Positions 1 through 9,163 of a stretch of DNA of 64,000 nt are shown here, piece after piece. Below the pieces are notes generated by a model, which ran no database searches, was not told where the DNA came from, and saw only the letters and a program-made list of their open reading frames with translations. The stretch is from contig NZ_CP036319.1 of NCBI RefSeq assembly GCF_007752935.1, positions 620,001 through 684,000 of the forward strand. Direction: 5' to 3'. Made by a program: the position numbers and the translations under genes. The stretch's first letter is position 1; each line of letters starts with the position of its first letter. The DNA is from Crateriforma conspicua. GTDB lineage: Bacteria; Planctomycetota; Planctomycetia; Pirellulales; Pirellulaceae.

Positions 1-389
1 TCCAGCGTCCGGTTGGTGACGAAGTCGACACGTTTGGCTTGGCTTTGGGTATCACTGCCGTCGGCGCCCAGTGACCGGTACAGCACCGTGCCGGTGATTT
101 CTTCGTCGGCCACGTTGATTTCACGCAGTTGGCTGTATTCGACCAGGTCGCCGCTGGGGCGTTTGGCTTGGATCGAAATCGGTCCATCCTGCGATTCCTG
201 GCCGGCATCGACCGGCGGGGCGACTTGCTTGCTGAGCAGTTCCATCAGATCGCGATAGCTCATCTGATGCTGCGAATTGCCGAACAGCATCGCGCTCAGC
301 AGGATGGCCCCGGTGACCGTCAGTAGAACCAGCCAGACGTTGGATTGGTTCTTGCGATCGTTCTTTCCGCGGCGTTTGTCGTCGGCCAT
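1..389 (-). CDS. ftsH: FtsH N-terminal region (partial, runs off the window)
   Basis: The leftward frame opens at the ATG complementary to 387-389 and is still open at base 1, so about 129 codons are visible. The product starts MADDKRRGKNDRKN, a basic cytoplasmic tail. A membrane segment follows (NVWLVLLTVTGAILLSAMLFG region, about residues 17-37), then a polar domain starting around MSYRDLMELL and carrying a VEYSQLREI stretch. This is the layout of FtsH before its AAA+ and zinc protease domains: tail, TM1 and the FtsH extracellular domain. FtsH is the membrane-bound ATP-dependent protease that removes damaged membrane proteins. The catalytic parts lie outside the window, so the call rests on N-terminal architecture. 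The gene is divergent from dxr. Confidence 0.72.
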   Translation of the reverse strand, partial: MADDKRRGKNDRKNQSNVWLVLLTVTGAILLSAMLFGNSQHQMSYRDLMELLSKQVAPPVDAGQESQDGPISIQAKRPSGDLVEYSQLREINVADEEITGTVLYRSLGADGSDTQSQAKRVDFVTNRTL

Positions 390-709
390 GGCGTGCTACT
401 CTGGGGCGATGCGATCAAGAGGTTCAGAATCGGTGGGGACGCCGGGGGCGCCGGTCGGTCTTCATTTTGACCCGGCATTGTTTGCCTGGACGGCCCGATC
501 GGCAAGCGATTCCGCCGTCACGGATTTTTGGTGGACGGTCGTAGCGGTCTTGGCGATCGTTCATGATGGTGTCGGCAACTTCCGCGCCGCAAAGCGTTCG
601 TTCACCGATCTCGGCCAAAGTTTGCCCGGCGGTGGACGTCCGGTCGATCGGAAACGACCGCGATCGCACTGCATTTTCAACTTGCCCAGACTTTCCCCCG
701 TAAGGATCG
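390..709. other. Intergenic region between divergent ftsH and dxr
   Basis: These 320 bases separate the two divergent starts and must carry both promoters. Several frames are open here in both directions, but their products are Arg/Pro/Ser-rich, lack recognisable motifs and continue as antisense of dxr. I see no convincing -35/-10 pair, RNA gene or repeat. Confidence 0.5.
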
Positions 710-1963
710 ATGGCTTTTTCAGAACCTGATTCCGCCACGATGATCGACGCGACGCAATGCGAAGCCTCCGATCCGCCCGCCCGCCGGGTCTGCATCTTGG
801 GGGCCACCGGCAGCATCGGCCGATCCACCATGGAGGTGGTGGCCCACTTGCGCAAAGTCGACCCGGAATACCGTTGGCAAGTCTGGGCGGCATCGGGGCA
901 TCGAAACCTGGACACCTTGGCCGAAGTCGCCTTGTCGGCCGATCCGGTGCCTCGCCGCCTGGTCGCATCGTGTGCCCAGACGCACGCCCGCGTCAGTGGC
1001 AATGGTGAATCGCCGCTTGCACGATTCAGCGGTGAAATTCTGGCCGGACCCGACGCATTGGTGCGTGTCGCCACGGACCCCGAAATCGACGTCTTGGTCG
1101 CGGCCATCGTCGGACGTGCGGGGCTGGAAAGCACTTTGGCGGCGGTCCAGGAAGGCAAGCGTGTTGCGTTGGCCAACAAGGAAACGCTGGTCGTCGCCGG
1201 GCCGATCGTTCGTCAAGCGGCTCAGAAAAGCGGAGCCGAATTGCTGCCGGTCGACAGCGAACATTCCGCATTATTCCAGTGTCTGGGGGATCGCCCCGAC
1301 GACGTTGAAAAGCTGATCCTGACCGCCAGCGGTGGCCCGTTCCGCGACTGGTCGACCGAACAGATGCGTCAGGCCAGCGTCCAGTCGGCACTGAATCATC
1401 CGACGTGGGACATGGGGGCCAAAATCACCATCGATTCGGCCACGATGATGAACAAGGCGTTGGAAATCATCGAAGCCCGGTGGCTGTTCGATGTGCCCGC
1501 CGAGACGATCGAAGTCGTGGTGCACCCCCAGTCGATCGTGCATTCGCTGGTGGAATTTCGCGATCACAGCGTGATCAGCCAGTGGAGCCCGCCCGATATG
1601 CGGTTGCCGATTCAGTACGCTCTGACCTATCCGCGTCGGCTGCCGGGCGTGGCCAAACGTTGGAACCGGCAACAACCCTGTCAGCTGGACATGTTGCCGG
1701 CCGACCGAGAACGTTTTCCCGCTCTGGACTTGGGCTTCGAAGTCGCCAGGGTCGGGGGGACCGCCGGGGCGGTGGTCAATGCGGCCAATGAGGTGGCGGT
1801 CGGTCTGTTCTTGGACGGCCAAATTCGCTTTACTGACATCGTCAAGAGTTGTCACCAAGTCCTTCAGCATCACCAGTTTGACGCGTCACCGACGCTGGCC
1901 GATCTGGTTCAAATCGACCAATGGGCCCGTCGGGAAACGTTGCGGTTTGCCGATGGTCTGTGA
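710..1963 (+). CDS. dxr: 1-deoxy-D-xylulose 5-phosphate reductoisomerase
   Basis: DXR converts 1-deoxy-D-xylulose 5-phosphate to 2-C-methyl-D-erythritol 4-phosphate with NADPH and a divalent metal, the committed step of the MEP isoprenoid pathway; it is cytoplasmic. In the 417-residue product the NADPH-binding GATGSIG sits at residues 31-37. ANKETLV follows, and LLPVDSEHSALFQ contains the metal ligands D182 and E184. TASGGPFR, the long HPTWDMGAKITIDSATM block and NKALE (third ligand E252) complete the set. Length is near the usual 390-400, with about 25 extra N-terminal residues. The ATG at 710 has AAGGA just upstream (702-706); an ATG at 740 lacks a ribosome site. The next gene on this strand is rseP, a common bacterial order, though here a 463-base gap separates them. 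Confidence 0.97.
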   Translation: MAFSEPDSATMIDATQCEASDPPARRVCILGATGSIGRSTMEVVAHLRKVDPEYRWQVWAASGHRNLDTLAEVALSADPVPRRLVASCAQTHARVSGNGESPLARFSGEILAGPDALVRVATDPEIDVLVAAIVGRAGLESTLAAVQEGKRVALANKETLVVAGPIVRQAAQKSGAELLPVDSEHSALFQCLGDRPDDVEKLILTASGGPFRDWSTEQMRQASVQSALNHPTWDMGAKITIDSATMMNKALEIIEARWLFDVPAETIEVVVHPQSIVHSLVEFRDHSVISQWSPPDMRLPIQYALTYPRRLPGVAKRWNRQQPCQLDMLPADRERFPALDLGFEVARVGGTAGAVVNAANEVAVGLFLDGQIRFTDIVKSCHQVLQHHQFDASPTLADLVQIDQWARRETLRFADGL

Positions 1964-2426
1964 ATCGGATCCAACGGTTGCCGGGCCGGTGGCTGGTGTG
2001 TGCCGAATCGACCATGGGTGATATGCGTTGCTAATATTTCCGTTGCTAACAAGGGACGGATGCCGGATCTGTGATTCGTTTCGTCGACGTGGTGCCGCAG
2101 GCCCCGCGGGTCCGGCCGAAACCGCGGGGCCCGCGGCACCGTAGTGACGATGCGATGACACCCGATGCTTTGACACCTAAATCGAACACCACGAAACCAA
2201 TCCCAGGAATTCGACCGGCGGTTGACGAAAGGACCGTGCGATTGGACCGTTCCCCCGCCGGGGAATGATGCGATCCGTCGCCCCGCCGCTATCGTGATTT
2301 CCGTTCCCATCCCCCACGATCCAAATTGATGCCCGTTTCCGGCCCGTCGCCGCGTCCCAGTGATTTAGGGGCAAGACGGACCGAAACGGATCCCGCCGTC
2401 GGCGATGCCGCGGCACGGAGACTTTG
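1964..2426. other. Intergenic region between dxr and rseP
   Basis: This 463-base stretch has no supported gene. Its one clear feature is a long GC-rich hairpin at 2092-2139, listed separately. Short frames on both strands give low-complexity Arg/Pro products. The rseP promoter is probably in the 2140-2410 part, but I cannot point to a clear consensus. Confidence 0.5.
2092..2139 (+). terminator. Long GC-rich hairpin downstream of dxr
   Basis: Left arm 2092-2109 (GTGCCGCAGGCCCCGCGG) pairs with right arm 2122-2139 (CCGCGGGGCCCGCGGCAC) over 18 positions with one mismatch, around a 12-base loop. No T-run follows. It lies 128 bases after the dxr stop and 287 bases before rseP. It could end dxr transcription, protect the 3' end, or attenuate read-through into rseP; the sequence does not decide. 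Confidence 0.5.
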
Positions 2427-4589
2427 ATGTTTTCATTCACAGGAATAAGCGTGACCGAACTTTGCGATGCTTGGTCGTTGATGCTGGCTGCTGGCCAAGA
2501 TCCCGGGTTTTTGGCCGGTCTGTTGTCTCAGGTTTGGTTGTGGGTCAAAGTCGCGATCGGGATCGGGCTGGTGATTTTCGTGCACGAGCTTGGCCACTTT
2601 CTGGCGGCCAAGTTCTTTGGTGTGAAGTGCGAAAAGTTCTATGTCGGTTTCGACGTCCCGATTCAATTGGGGCCGATCAAGTTGCCCCGAACGCTGGGCA
2701 AGTTCCAGTACGGTGAAACGGAGTACGGCATCGGAATTTTGCCGCTGGGTGGCTATGTCAAAATGCTGGGCCAGGATGACGATCCACGGAACGCGGAAAA
2801 GGAAGCCGAACGAATCAAAGTCGACGGCGATGACGAAGCGACCGAACCACAGTTTGATCCCCGCAGTTATCCGGCCAAGCCGGTTTGGCAGCGGATGATC
2901 ATCATCAGTGCCGGCGTGATCGTGAACGTCATCACGGGCATCTTGTTTGCCGCGATGGCCTACGGCTTTGGGGTTCCCTACACGCCCGCGGTGGTCGGTG
3001 GCGTGACGCCCGGCGGCGCGGCCTGGACCGCGGGGGTTCGCCCCGGCGGTGAAGTGATCGCGGTGGCGGATTTGCGATCCGAAGACCAACTGCATTTCAA
3101 CGAAATGAAGTTGGAGATCATGGAACAGTCGTTCGACGACCCCGATCAAGCCGTCGGCGTTCAGATCCGCTATGGCGATGACGTCAACGAATACAAGTTG
3201 GTGCCACAGCCCTACCCCGACGACCCCGACATGCGGATGATCGGGATCAGCAACGCATCGTCGGCTCAGTTGATGCCCGGCCAATCCGTTTATCCCGGTT
3301 CAGTCGCCGCCGATGTGATCGATGATGACTTGGCCGGCGCGACGGTCGTCGCGATCGATGGCCAAGCGGTTGATTCGGAAAGCGTTGCTCCGGCGACCTT
3401 GATCGATCAATTGTTGCTGCGGCATGCCGACCAGGACGTGAAGTTGACGTTGCAACCGGTCGGTGACGATTCACCCCGCGATGTGGTTTTGGCGCCGCAG
3501 CCGATGCGTGGAGTTGGCGTTTCGTTCCGTCCCGGGCCGATCACCGCGGTCCGCAAAGACAGTCCGGCGGAAAAGGCGGGCATAAAAGTGGGCGACGTGA
3601 TCACCGCAGTCGACGGGAACGAAAACGTCGACGCCTATGACTTGGTGTTGCGATCGTCCTTGGATTCGGTCATCCAAACGCCGATCACGCTGACGGTGGT
3701 TCGCGGCCAGGGTGCCGCCGAAGAAACCTTGGAATTCGAATTGCAGGCCGACTCCGATGCGGCCGGCTTGGCACCCATTTCGCCGGCCGCCAGCGACATT
3801 GCCAGCGGTTCGCTGGGCATTGCCTTTCGGCCACGCCCGTTCGTCGCGTCCGCCGATCAAACGGATGCCGATGAACAACTGAAACCGGGCGACGAATTGA
3901 AGGAGGTCCGCGTGCAGTGGGCCGGTGGCAAGGTTCCGGAATCGGTTCAGCAACAGTTGTCCGATGAAGCGTTGTTGCGACTGACCGAAGGCTGGGAATT
4001 CGGTAGCCCCAGTTCGCTGAATAGTTTCGTCACCCTGGTCCAGTGGTTACCCGAAGGCACGCGTTTCCAAGCGTTCGCCAAAACCGCTCAGGACAGCCGA
4101 GTCATTGAAACGGAATTGGTCGTCGGCCCCACCGATCTGTTTTGGCATGAACGCGGGTTGGTGTTTCAGCCCACCGCCGGTGTTCAACGTGCCGATGGTA
4201 TCGCCAGCGCGTTTCAGTTAGGGATGCGTGAAGGCGGCCGACGCTTGAAAGACGTGTTTGGATTTCTGGGCTTGCTGGTGCAAGGCAAGGTCAAAGCCAA
4301 ATACGTCGGCGGTCCCATCCGCATTGTTCAGATGGCTGGTGCCCAAGCGGAACAAGGCATTTCCAAACAGCTGTTGTTCCTGACGATGCTTAGCATGAAC
4401 TTGGCCATCCTGAACTTCTTGCCGATCCCCGCGCTTGATGGCGGCCACATGATGTTTTTGACGGCCGAACTGATTCGCGGCAAACGCGTCGACGAACAGT
4501 TGGAAATGAAGCTGACCTTGGCCGGGGTGTTGGCGATCCTGGCATTGATGATATTTGTCTTTGCCAACGACATCATCCAAAGCAGTTGA
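2427..4589 (+). CDS. rseP: RseP-like site-2 membrane zinc protease with enlarged PDZ region
   Basis: RseP is an intramembrane metalloprotease that cleaves anti-sigma factors and leftover signal peptides in the inner membrane. The product has 720 residues. The first membrane segment carries HELGH at about 53-57 (zinc ligands and catalytic Glu). Near the C-terminus NFLPIPALDGGHM matches the family's second motif with the third zinc ligand Asp. Between them lie PDZ-like units, clearest at GVTPGGAAWTAGVRPGGEV and at DSPAEKAGIKVGDVITAVDG, and probably a third degenerate one. E. coli RseP has about 450 residues, so the periplasmic part is much larger here. The ATG at 2427 is preceded by CGGAG at 2416-2420; a TTG directly before it (2424) is less likely. 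It is convergent with sulfatase 1. Confidence 0.95.
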   Translation: MFSFTGISVTELCDAWSLMLAAGQDPGFLAGLLSQVWLWVKVAIGIGLVIFVHELGHFLAAKFFGVKCEKFYVGFDVPIQLGPIKLPRTLGKFQYGETEYGIGILPLGGYVKMLGQDDDPRNAEKEAERIKVDGDDEATEPQFDPRSYPAKPVWQRMIIISAGVIVNVITGILFAAMAYGFGVPYTPAVVGGVTPGGAAWTAGVRPGGEVIAVADLRSEDQLHFNEMKLEIMEQSFDDPDQAVGVQIRYGDDVNEYKLVPQPYPDDPDMRMIGISNASSAQLMPGQSVYPGSVAADVIDDDLAGATVVAIDGQAVDSESVAPATLIDQLLLRHADQDVKLTLQPVGDDSPRDVVLAPQPMRGVGVSFRPGPITAVRKDSPAEKAGIKVGDVITAVDGNENVDAYDLVLRSSLDSVIQTPITLTVVRGQGAAEETLEFELQADSDAAGLAPISPAASDIASGSLGIAFRPRPFVASADQTDADEQLKPGDELKEVRVQWAGGKVPESVQQQLSDEALLRLTEGWEFGSPSSLNSFVTLVQWLPEGTRFQAFAKTAQDSRVIETELVVGPTDLFWHERGLVFQPTAGVQRADGIASAFQLGMREGGRRLKDVFGFLGLLVQGKVKAKYVGGPIRIVQMAGAQAEQGISKQLLFLTMLSMNLAILNFLPIPALDGGHMMFLTAELIRGKRVDEQLEMKLTLAGVLAILALMIFVFANDIIQSS

Positions 4590-4620
4590 TCGCGGTGCGG
4601 CAAAAATAGCCTCAAGCAAA

Positions 4621-4654
4621 GGATCGGCCGCGCACCTGTCGTGGCGGCCGATCC
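4621..4654. terminator. Bidirectional hairpin between rseP and sulfatase 1
   Basis: GGATCGGCCGC (4621-4631) and GCGGCCGATCC (4644-4654) form a perfect 11-bp stem with a 12-base loop. It sits midway between two convergent stop codons (rseP ends 4589, the sulfatase ends 4685). There is no T-run on either side, so termination by a canonical intrinsic mechanism is not certain. Confidence 0.6.
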
Positions 4655-4684
4655 AATTCAGATGTTGACGATATCGACGGTCGC

Positions 4685-6577
4685 TTACAGCTGATCGTTC
4701 AGATAGTCCAAGCGTCGCTGGGCTTGGTCGGATTTGCCGACTTTGTAGCCCACCCGGAGCTTCGCGTCGGATCCGTCTTGGCGATTCAAAAAGTCGCGAA
4801 CGTAGACGGCCGTGTTCAGAATCGATGATGCTTCCGGATCGTTATCCGCCGAGGCCAAAGCGTCGCGCAGTGTCGGCCAGGGATTGAATCCGTCGTCGAC
4901 AATGGCCAAAAATTCCGCGGCTCTTGTTTGCACCAGCGGCTGATCGGAATTCAGCAACGGTCGGGCGGCGTCGGCCAGCGATGCTGCCGTCTTGCCAAAC
5001 TGGGATGCCGCCGTCAACGCCCAGTAAGCCTGCCATGGGTTGTCACCGGCCATGCGCTGCTCCAGCAACGGCTGTGCTTTGTCAAAGGGTTGCAGGGCCA
5101 AGTTGGCGGTGTCCAACAACGAAGCGATTTCCGACCGGTGTTCTTGGCCGAACGGAACCGGCGCGTCCATCGCCTGTTCATACAAAACCGCTTCGGGCAT
5201 CAGGCTTAGATCGGGCATCGATGTCAAACGCTGCATCAATCGCGATCGCATTTCCGCCAGCTTGGTTTGGTGCTCTGGCGACGCAGCCAGGTTTTGGATC
5301 TCGTGCGGATCTTGGCTCAGGTCGAACAACAACTCCGCAGGTTTGGCGGCGAAAAATTGCGACTGGACATCGTTCAGTTTTCCGGCCTGATGCAATTGAC
5401 GCCACTGGGTGAACGCCAACTGCTTGTAGCGATAGTTGTTTTGTAATCCGTCGGGCAAATAGCCTTCGAAGCAACGCATGTATTTCCAGTCGCCGATACG
5501 CAGCGTCCGCACCATCTCGTATTTTTCGTCAAAGCGGTCGGCGTAACCGAAGGCTTCGTCGCGACGGTCGACGGCGGCTGCATCAACACCGGGGCCCAAG
5601 AAAGGTTTGCCGTCGATCGAATCGGGAACGTTGACGCCCGCCAATGCCAAAACCGTTGCGCCGAAATCGACGAATTCGACAAAGCCGTCGGTGCGGGTGC
5701 CTATGGCACGTCCGGCCAACGATTGGACGTTTTCACCGACGCGAACCACCAGCGGCACATGCAGACCCGATTCATACGCATAGCCTTTGGAACGTGGCAG
5801 GACGCCGCCGTGATCACCGAAGTAGAAGACAAAGGTGTTTTCCAGTTCTCCCGCCGTCTTCAATTCCTCCAGTACGCCACCGACAAGGTCATCGATGATC
5901 ATCATCCGGTCGTGGTAGCGGGCGCGGGTGTAGCGAAACAGATCCGTGTCGGGAAAGTATGGTTGCAGGCGAACCGCGTCGGATGCCGTCTGATTCGGCT
6001 TTTGCATGTCGGACTTGCTGAAGTGCAAGCGACTTTCATGCGAATCGGTGAATGTTTGGACGTGAAAAAAGGGCGTCTGGGCGTTGGGACGGTTTTTCCA
6101 ACTGGCGTTGCGTCCCGATTGGTCCCACGGTTCGTCGCGTCGCTGGGCGTTGTAATCTTCTTTTGCGTTATTGGTCGTGAAATAACCCGCCGCACGCAAA
6201 TAAGCTGGAAACATTTCGACGTCCGTCGGCAACTGGGCCAACTTGCTGCGGCGATGGTACTGCGTTCCGATACGAGGACCGTAACAGCACGTGATCAGCG
6301 TTGTTCTGGCAACGCTGCAAACCGGAGCGTTGGAAAACGCTCGGTCGAATGTGATGCCATGCTGGGCCATCGATTCGATGTGGGGGGCCGGTGCACCGTC
6401 ATCGTCGAAGTGCCGCAAGTAGTGTTTGGAGTTATCCTCGGACATAATCCAAACGATGTTTGGGCGAGACGATTCTGCCCCAGCGGGTCGCGACGTGATC
6501 CCCAGCGTGATCCATCCGCATGCAAGACAGACAGTCAAACGAGTCAGTGAGGCAACGATCCGAGATGAACGATCCAT
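4685..6577 (-). CDS. Secreted sulfatase with C-terminal HEAT-like region
   Basis: A type I sulfatase-fold hydrolase, expected to act outside the cytoplasm on sulfate esters. Taking the ATG at 6577, the protein has 630 residues and opens MDRSSRIVASLTRLTV, a good signal peptide; longer in-frame starts would put a polar stretch before it. The alkaline-phosphatase-like core begins RPNIVWIMSEDNS, with ED in place of the usual DD metal pair. The maturation motif is APVCSVARTTL with the candidate formylglycine at C87. Later FYFGDHGG and LFDLSQDPHEIQNLA match sulfatase signatures. After about residue 480 comes an Ala/Leu-rich helical region resembling HEAT repeats, seen in many planctomycete sulfatases. 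The motif has Val where CxPSR has Pro. The substrate cannot be read. It starts back to back with the S9 peptidase. Confidence 0.9.
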   Translation of the reverse strand: MDRSSRIVASLTRLTVCLACGWITLGITSRPAGAESSRPNIVWIMSEDNSKHYLRHFDDDGAPAPHIESMAQHGITFDRAFSNAPVCSVARTTLITCCYGPRIGTQYHRRSKLAQLPTDVEMFPAYLRAAGYFTTNNAKEDYNAQRRDEPWDQSGRNASWKNRPNAQTPFFHVQTFTDSHESRLHFSKSDMQKPNQTASDAVRLQPYFPDTDLFRYTRARYHDRMMIIDDLVGGVLEELKTAGELENTFVFYFGDHGGVLPRSKGYAYESGLHVPLVVRVGENVQSLAGRAIGTRTDGFVEFVDFGATVLALAGVNVPDSIDGKPFLGPGVDAAAVDRRDEAFGYADRFDEKYEMVRTLRIGDWKYMRCFEGYLPDGLQNNYRYKQLAFTQWRQLHQAGKLNDVQSQFFAAKPAELLFDLSQDPHEIQNLAASPEHQTKLAEMRSRLMQRLTSMPDLSLMPEAVLYEQAMDAPVPFGQEHRSEIASLLDTANLALQPFDKAQPLLEQRMAGDNPWQAYWALTAASQFGKTAASLADAARPLLNSDQPLVQTRAAEFLAIVDDGFNPWPTLRDALASADNDPEASSILNTAVYVRDFLNRQDGSDAKLRVGYKVGKSDQAQRRLDYLNDQL

Positions 6578-6591
6578 GGTGTCGGTTGGTG

Positions 6592-9039
6592 ATGTTGGGT
6601 GAACGGGTGGCAAGACGGGGACGTACAAAACGCCGGACGTATTGTAACTGTCGTCCCGAAACGACGTCGCGTCGAACGATTTCGGGATCGCTCGGTCGCT
6701 GCGTTTGGCCGGCCGGAATGGCAATCGTCATGGTGCTGGCCATCGGTGCTGCCAACACGTCGATGGGCCAAGACGACCAGACCGCGGTGGAACGCAAGCA
6801 ACAGCCACCGGAATTGTCGCTGCGCAGTCTGTTTCACCCCGACGATAAGCACGACTACGACGGCAAAATGCCCGTTTATCGTTGGGTCAAAGCGGGGCCC
6901 GGAACCGATAGCGACAGCCGTCTGATCGTTCGCCGCAAAGACGAATGGAAGATTTGTTCGGACGATGGGACCGAATCACCGTGGGAATATCCCCAACGAC
7001 TGCGTGAGCGAATCGCCCAGATCGATGCCGCCACCGACAAACAGATCGACTCGGCGGTCGACCAAGCCGTGCGGTCGACGTCCTATGTCGGCCAGACCGT
7101 TTTGGTGCGAGTCGGTGGATCACTGGCCGTCGTGGATCCTCAAGGCGAAACGCGGTTGCTGACTCGCGATGCAACGTCTTGGAACGATGCAACACTGGAC
7201 CAAAGTCATCGCCGTGTCGCTTTTACCCAGGACGGCGATTTGTTCGTCGTGGATGTGTCCAGCGGGCGATCCCACCGGATGACCGACGACGCGTCGGAGA
7301 CCATTTTGGATGGCCGATTGGATTGGACTTACCAAGAAGAGATCTTCGGTCGCGGGAACTACAAAGGGTTTCGGTTCAGTCCCGACGGAAATTGGCTGGC
7401 AATGTTGCGGATCCACATTGATTCGATCCAGCCCTACACGCTGGGCGATTCGCGGACCCAGCGCGGATCGGGTTTGGTCCGGCGGTACAGCAAAGCGGGT
7501 GATCCGATTCCCCATGCGGAGCTGTATTTGTGGGATTTGCGGGAAATGGATCGCGGGGTTTGGCCGCCGCCACGTTTGCTGGCCAAATCGACCGAGCAGG
7601 ATCCACAGATCATCACCGGGATGTGGTGGCACCCGTATTCCCAGTGTTTCGTCTACAGCATTAGCAATCGGCTGCAGACGTGGCGCGAACTGCGGTATGT
7701 CGATCACCGGTACCTGTTTGGTGGGACCCAGAACCAGAAACGCTGGCTGCGCGAAGAAAGCCCCGCGTGGGTTGAACCGCCGGAGAAGCCTGGGTTCATG
7801 GCCGATGGCGGAATTATCTGGAAAAGCAACCTGCCCACCGGCAGGGCGCGTCTGTTTCGACTGGCCTTGGGCGGCAAGACAGTGACGCCGCTGACGCCTC
7901 AGGCAATGAACGTCAACGAATTCAAAGTGGATCCGAGCGGACGTTCGTTGTGGTTGACCGCCGGTCAAGACGGCGCGACTTGGCACCAGGATATCTATCA
8001 CACCGAATTGACTTCGCGGGGCAATGCGGAAGACCCCAACACAGGCCAGAGTTCCGACGATCAGGGGCCGACGCTGCATCGCTTGACCGACGGCAACGGA
8101 TGGTACGACTTCCAAGCGGATGCCCAGGGAAAGCGAGTGGTCGTCAGCCACAGCACGGCCCAGCGTCCGGCGTCTTTATCGCTGTGGTCGCTCGCTGACA
8201 CTGCCGGCCCGGTCACCAGGGTTGCCTTGCACGAAAGCCAACTGGATTTGCCCGGCGATTGGATTCGTCCCAAAACTTTCCAGATTGAAACCGAAGACGG
8301 TGTCAAGTTGCCGGCTCAGCTGAAACGGTCGCCTGCCGCGACGGATGCTCAGCCGGGACCGGTCGTCATCGAGGTCTATGGCGGACCTCGGGCACCGATC
8401 GTTCGCGACCGATGGGCGGGCAATCGTTCGCTGTACCACGAATTGCTCGCTCGCGACGGCATCAGCGTGCTGATGGTCGACAACCGGGCCAGCGGCGGAC
8501 GCGGGATCGCCGACACCTGGGCGGTCCGCGGCCGATTGGGCCAAGTCGAATTCGCCGACGTCCAGGCGGCGGTCGATTGGTTGAAGCAACAGGCGTGGGT
8601 GGATTCCGACCGTTTGGCGATTCGCGGCTGGAGTTTTGGAGGGTTTCTGACCCTGTACAGCATGATCCACAGTTCGGATTTCGCCGCGGGAATCGCCGGC
8701 GGATCGGTGACCGATTGGCGTGAATACGATTCGTTTTACACCGAACGGTACATGGGGCTGCCGGATGAAAACGACGACGGCTATACCCAGCACGGTTTGT
8801 TGGACAAAGCCGACCAGTTGACCGGCCGCGTGCTGCTGATTCACGGCGAGGTCGACGACAACGTGCATCCGTCGAACACCATGCGGATGGCTCACGCCCT
8901 ACAAAAGGCGGGCAAACAGTTTGATTTGATGATCTATCCCGGGGCCGCCCATAGTGTGCATGATCCCCACCAAAGTTGGCACCTGAACCGGCTGACCGAC
9001 GGGTTTTTGCGGCGACATTTGCGTCCCGGTCGGAAATGA
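6592..9039 (+). CDS. Secreted S9-family (DPP IV-like) prolyl peptidase
   Basis: A serine exopeptidase of the prolyl oligopeptidase clan, probably releasing dipeptides outside the cytoplasm. With the ATG at 6592 the product has 815 residues. The N-terminus has an Arg-rich stretch followed by a hydrophobic core (GMAIVMVLAIGAA), which fits a signal peptide only if the basic part is included, so the internal ATG at 6718 is unlikely. An ATG at 6565 or 6520 is also possible. The beta-propeller domain (DPPIV_N) spans about residues 80-500, with a DWTYQEE-like motif typical of S9B. The alpha/beta hydrolase domain carries the triad S681 (GWSFGGF), D755 (HGEVDDNVH) and H787 (YPGAAHSVH). It starts 14 bases from the divergent sulfatase start and precedes rplU. 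Confidence 0.92.
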   Translation: MLGERVARRGRTKRRTYCNCRPETTSRRTISGSLGRCVWPAGMAIVMVLAIGAANTSMGQDDQTAVERKQQPPELSLRSLFHPDDKHDYDGKMPVYRWVKAGPGTDSDSRLIVRRKDEWKICSDDGTESPWEYPQRLRERIAQIDAATDKQIDSAVDQAVRSTSYVGQTVLVRVGGSLAVVDPQGETRLLTRDATSWNDATLDQSHRRVAFTQDGDLFVVDVSSGRSHRMTDDASETILDGRLDWTYQEEIFGRGNYKGFRFSPDGNWLAMLRIHIDSIQPYTLGDSRTQRGSGLVRRYSKAGDPIPHAELYLWDLREMDRGVWPPPRLLAKSTEQDPQIITGMWWHPYSQCFVYSISNRLQTWRELRYVDHRYLFGGTQNQKRWLREESPAWVEPPEKPGFMADGGIIWKSNLPTGRARLFRLALGGKTVTPLTPQAMNVNEFKVDPSGRSLWLTAGQDGATWHQDIYHTELTSRGNAEDPNTGQSSDDQGPTLHRLTDGNGWYDFQADAQGKRVVVSHSTAQRPASLSLWSLADTAGPVTRVALHESQLDLPGDWIRPKTFQIETEDGVKLPAQLKRSPAATDAQPGPVVIEVYGGPRAPIVRDRWAGNRSLYHELLARDGISVLMVDNRASGGRGIADTWAVRGRLGQVEFADVQAAVDWLKQQAWVDSDRLAIRGWSFGGFLTLYSMIHSSDFAAGIAGGSVTDWREYDSFYTERYMGLPDENDDGYTQHGLLDKADQLTGRVLLIHGEVDDNVHPSNTMRMAHALQKAGKQFDLMIYPGAAHSVHDPHQSWHLNRLTDGFLRRHLRPGRK

Positions 9040-9163
9040 CGACTCGGAGCGTGGGGCGATCCGCCCGATCGGCCAAAAAACGACCACAAAGCCCTATCGG
9101 TCGACGCGACCGGTCGCTATCTTACGCGACTCGAAATTCAGCAAAATTGTGGAGTCAACGAAC

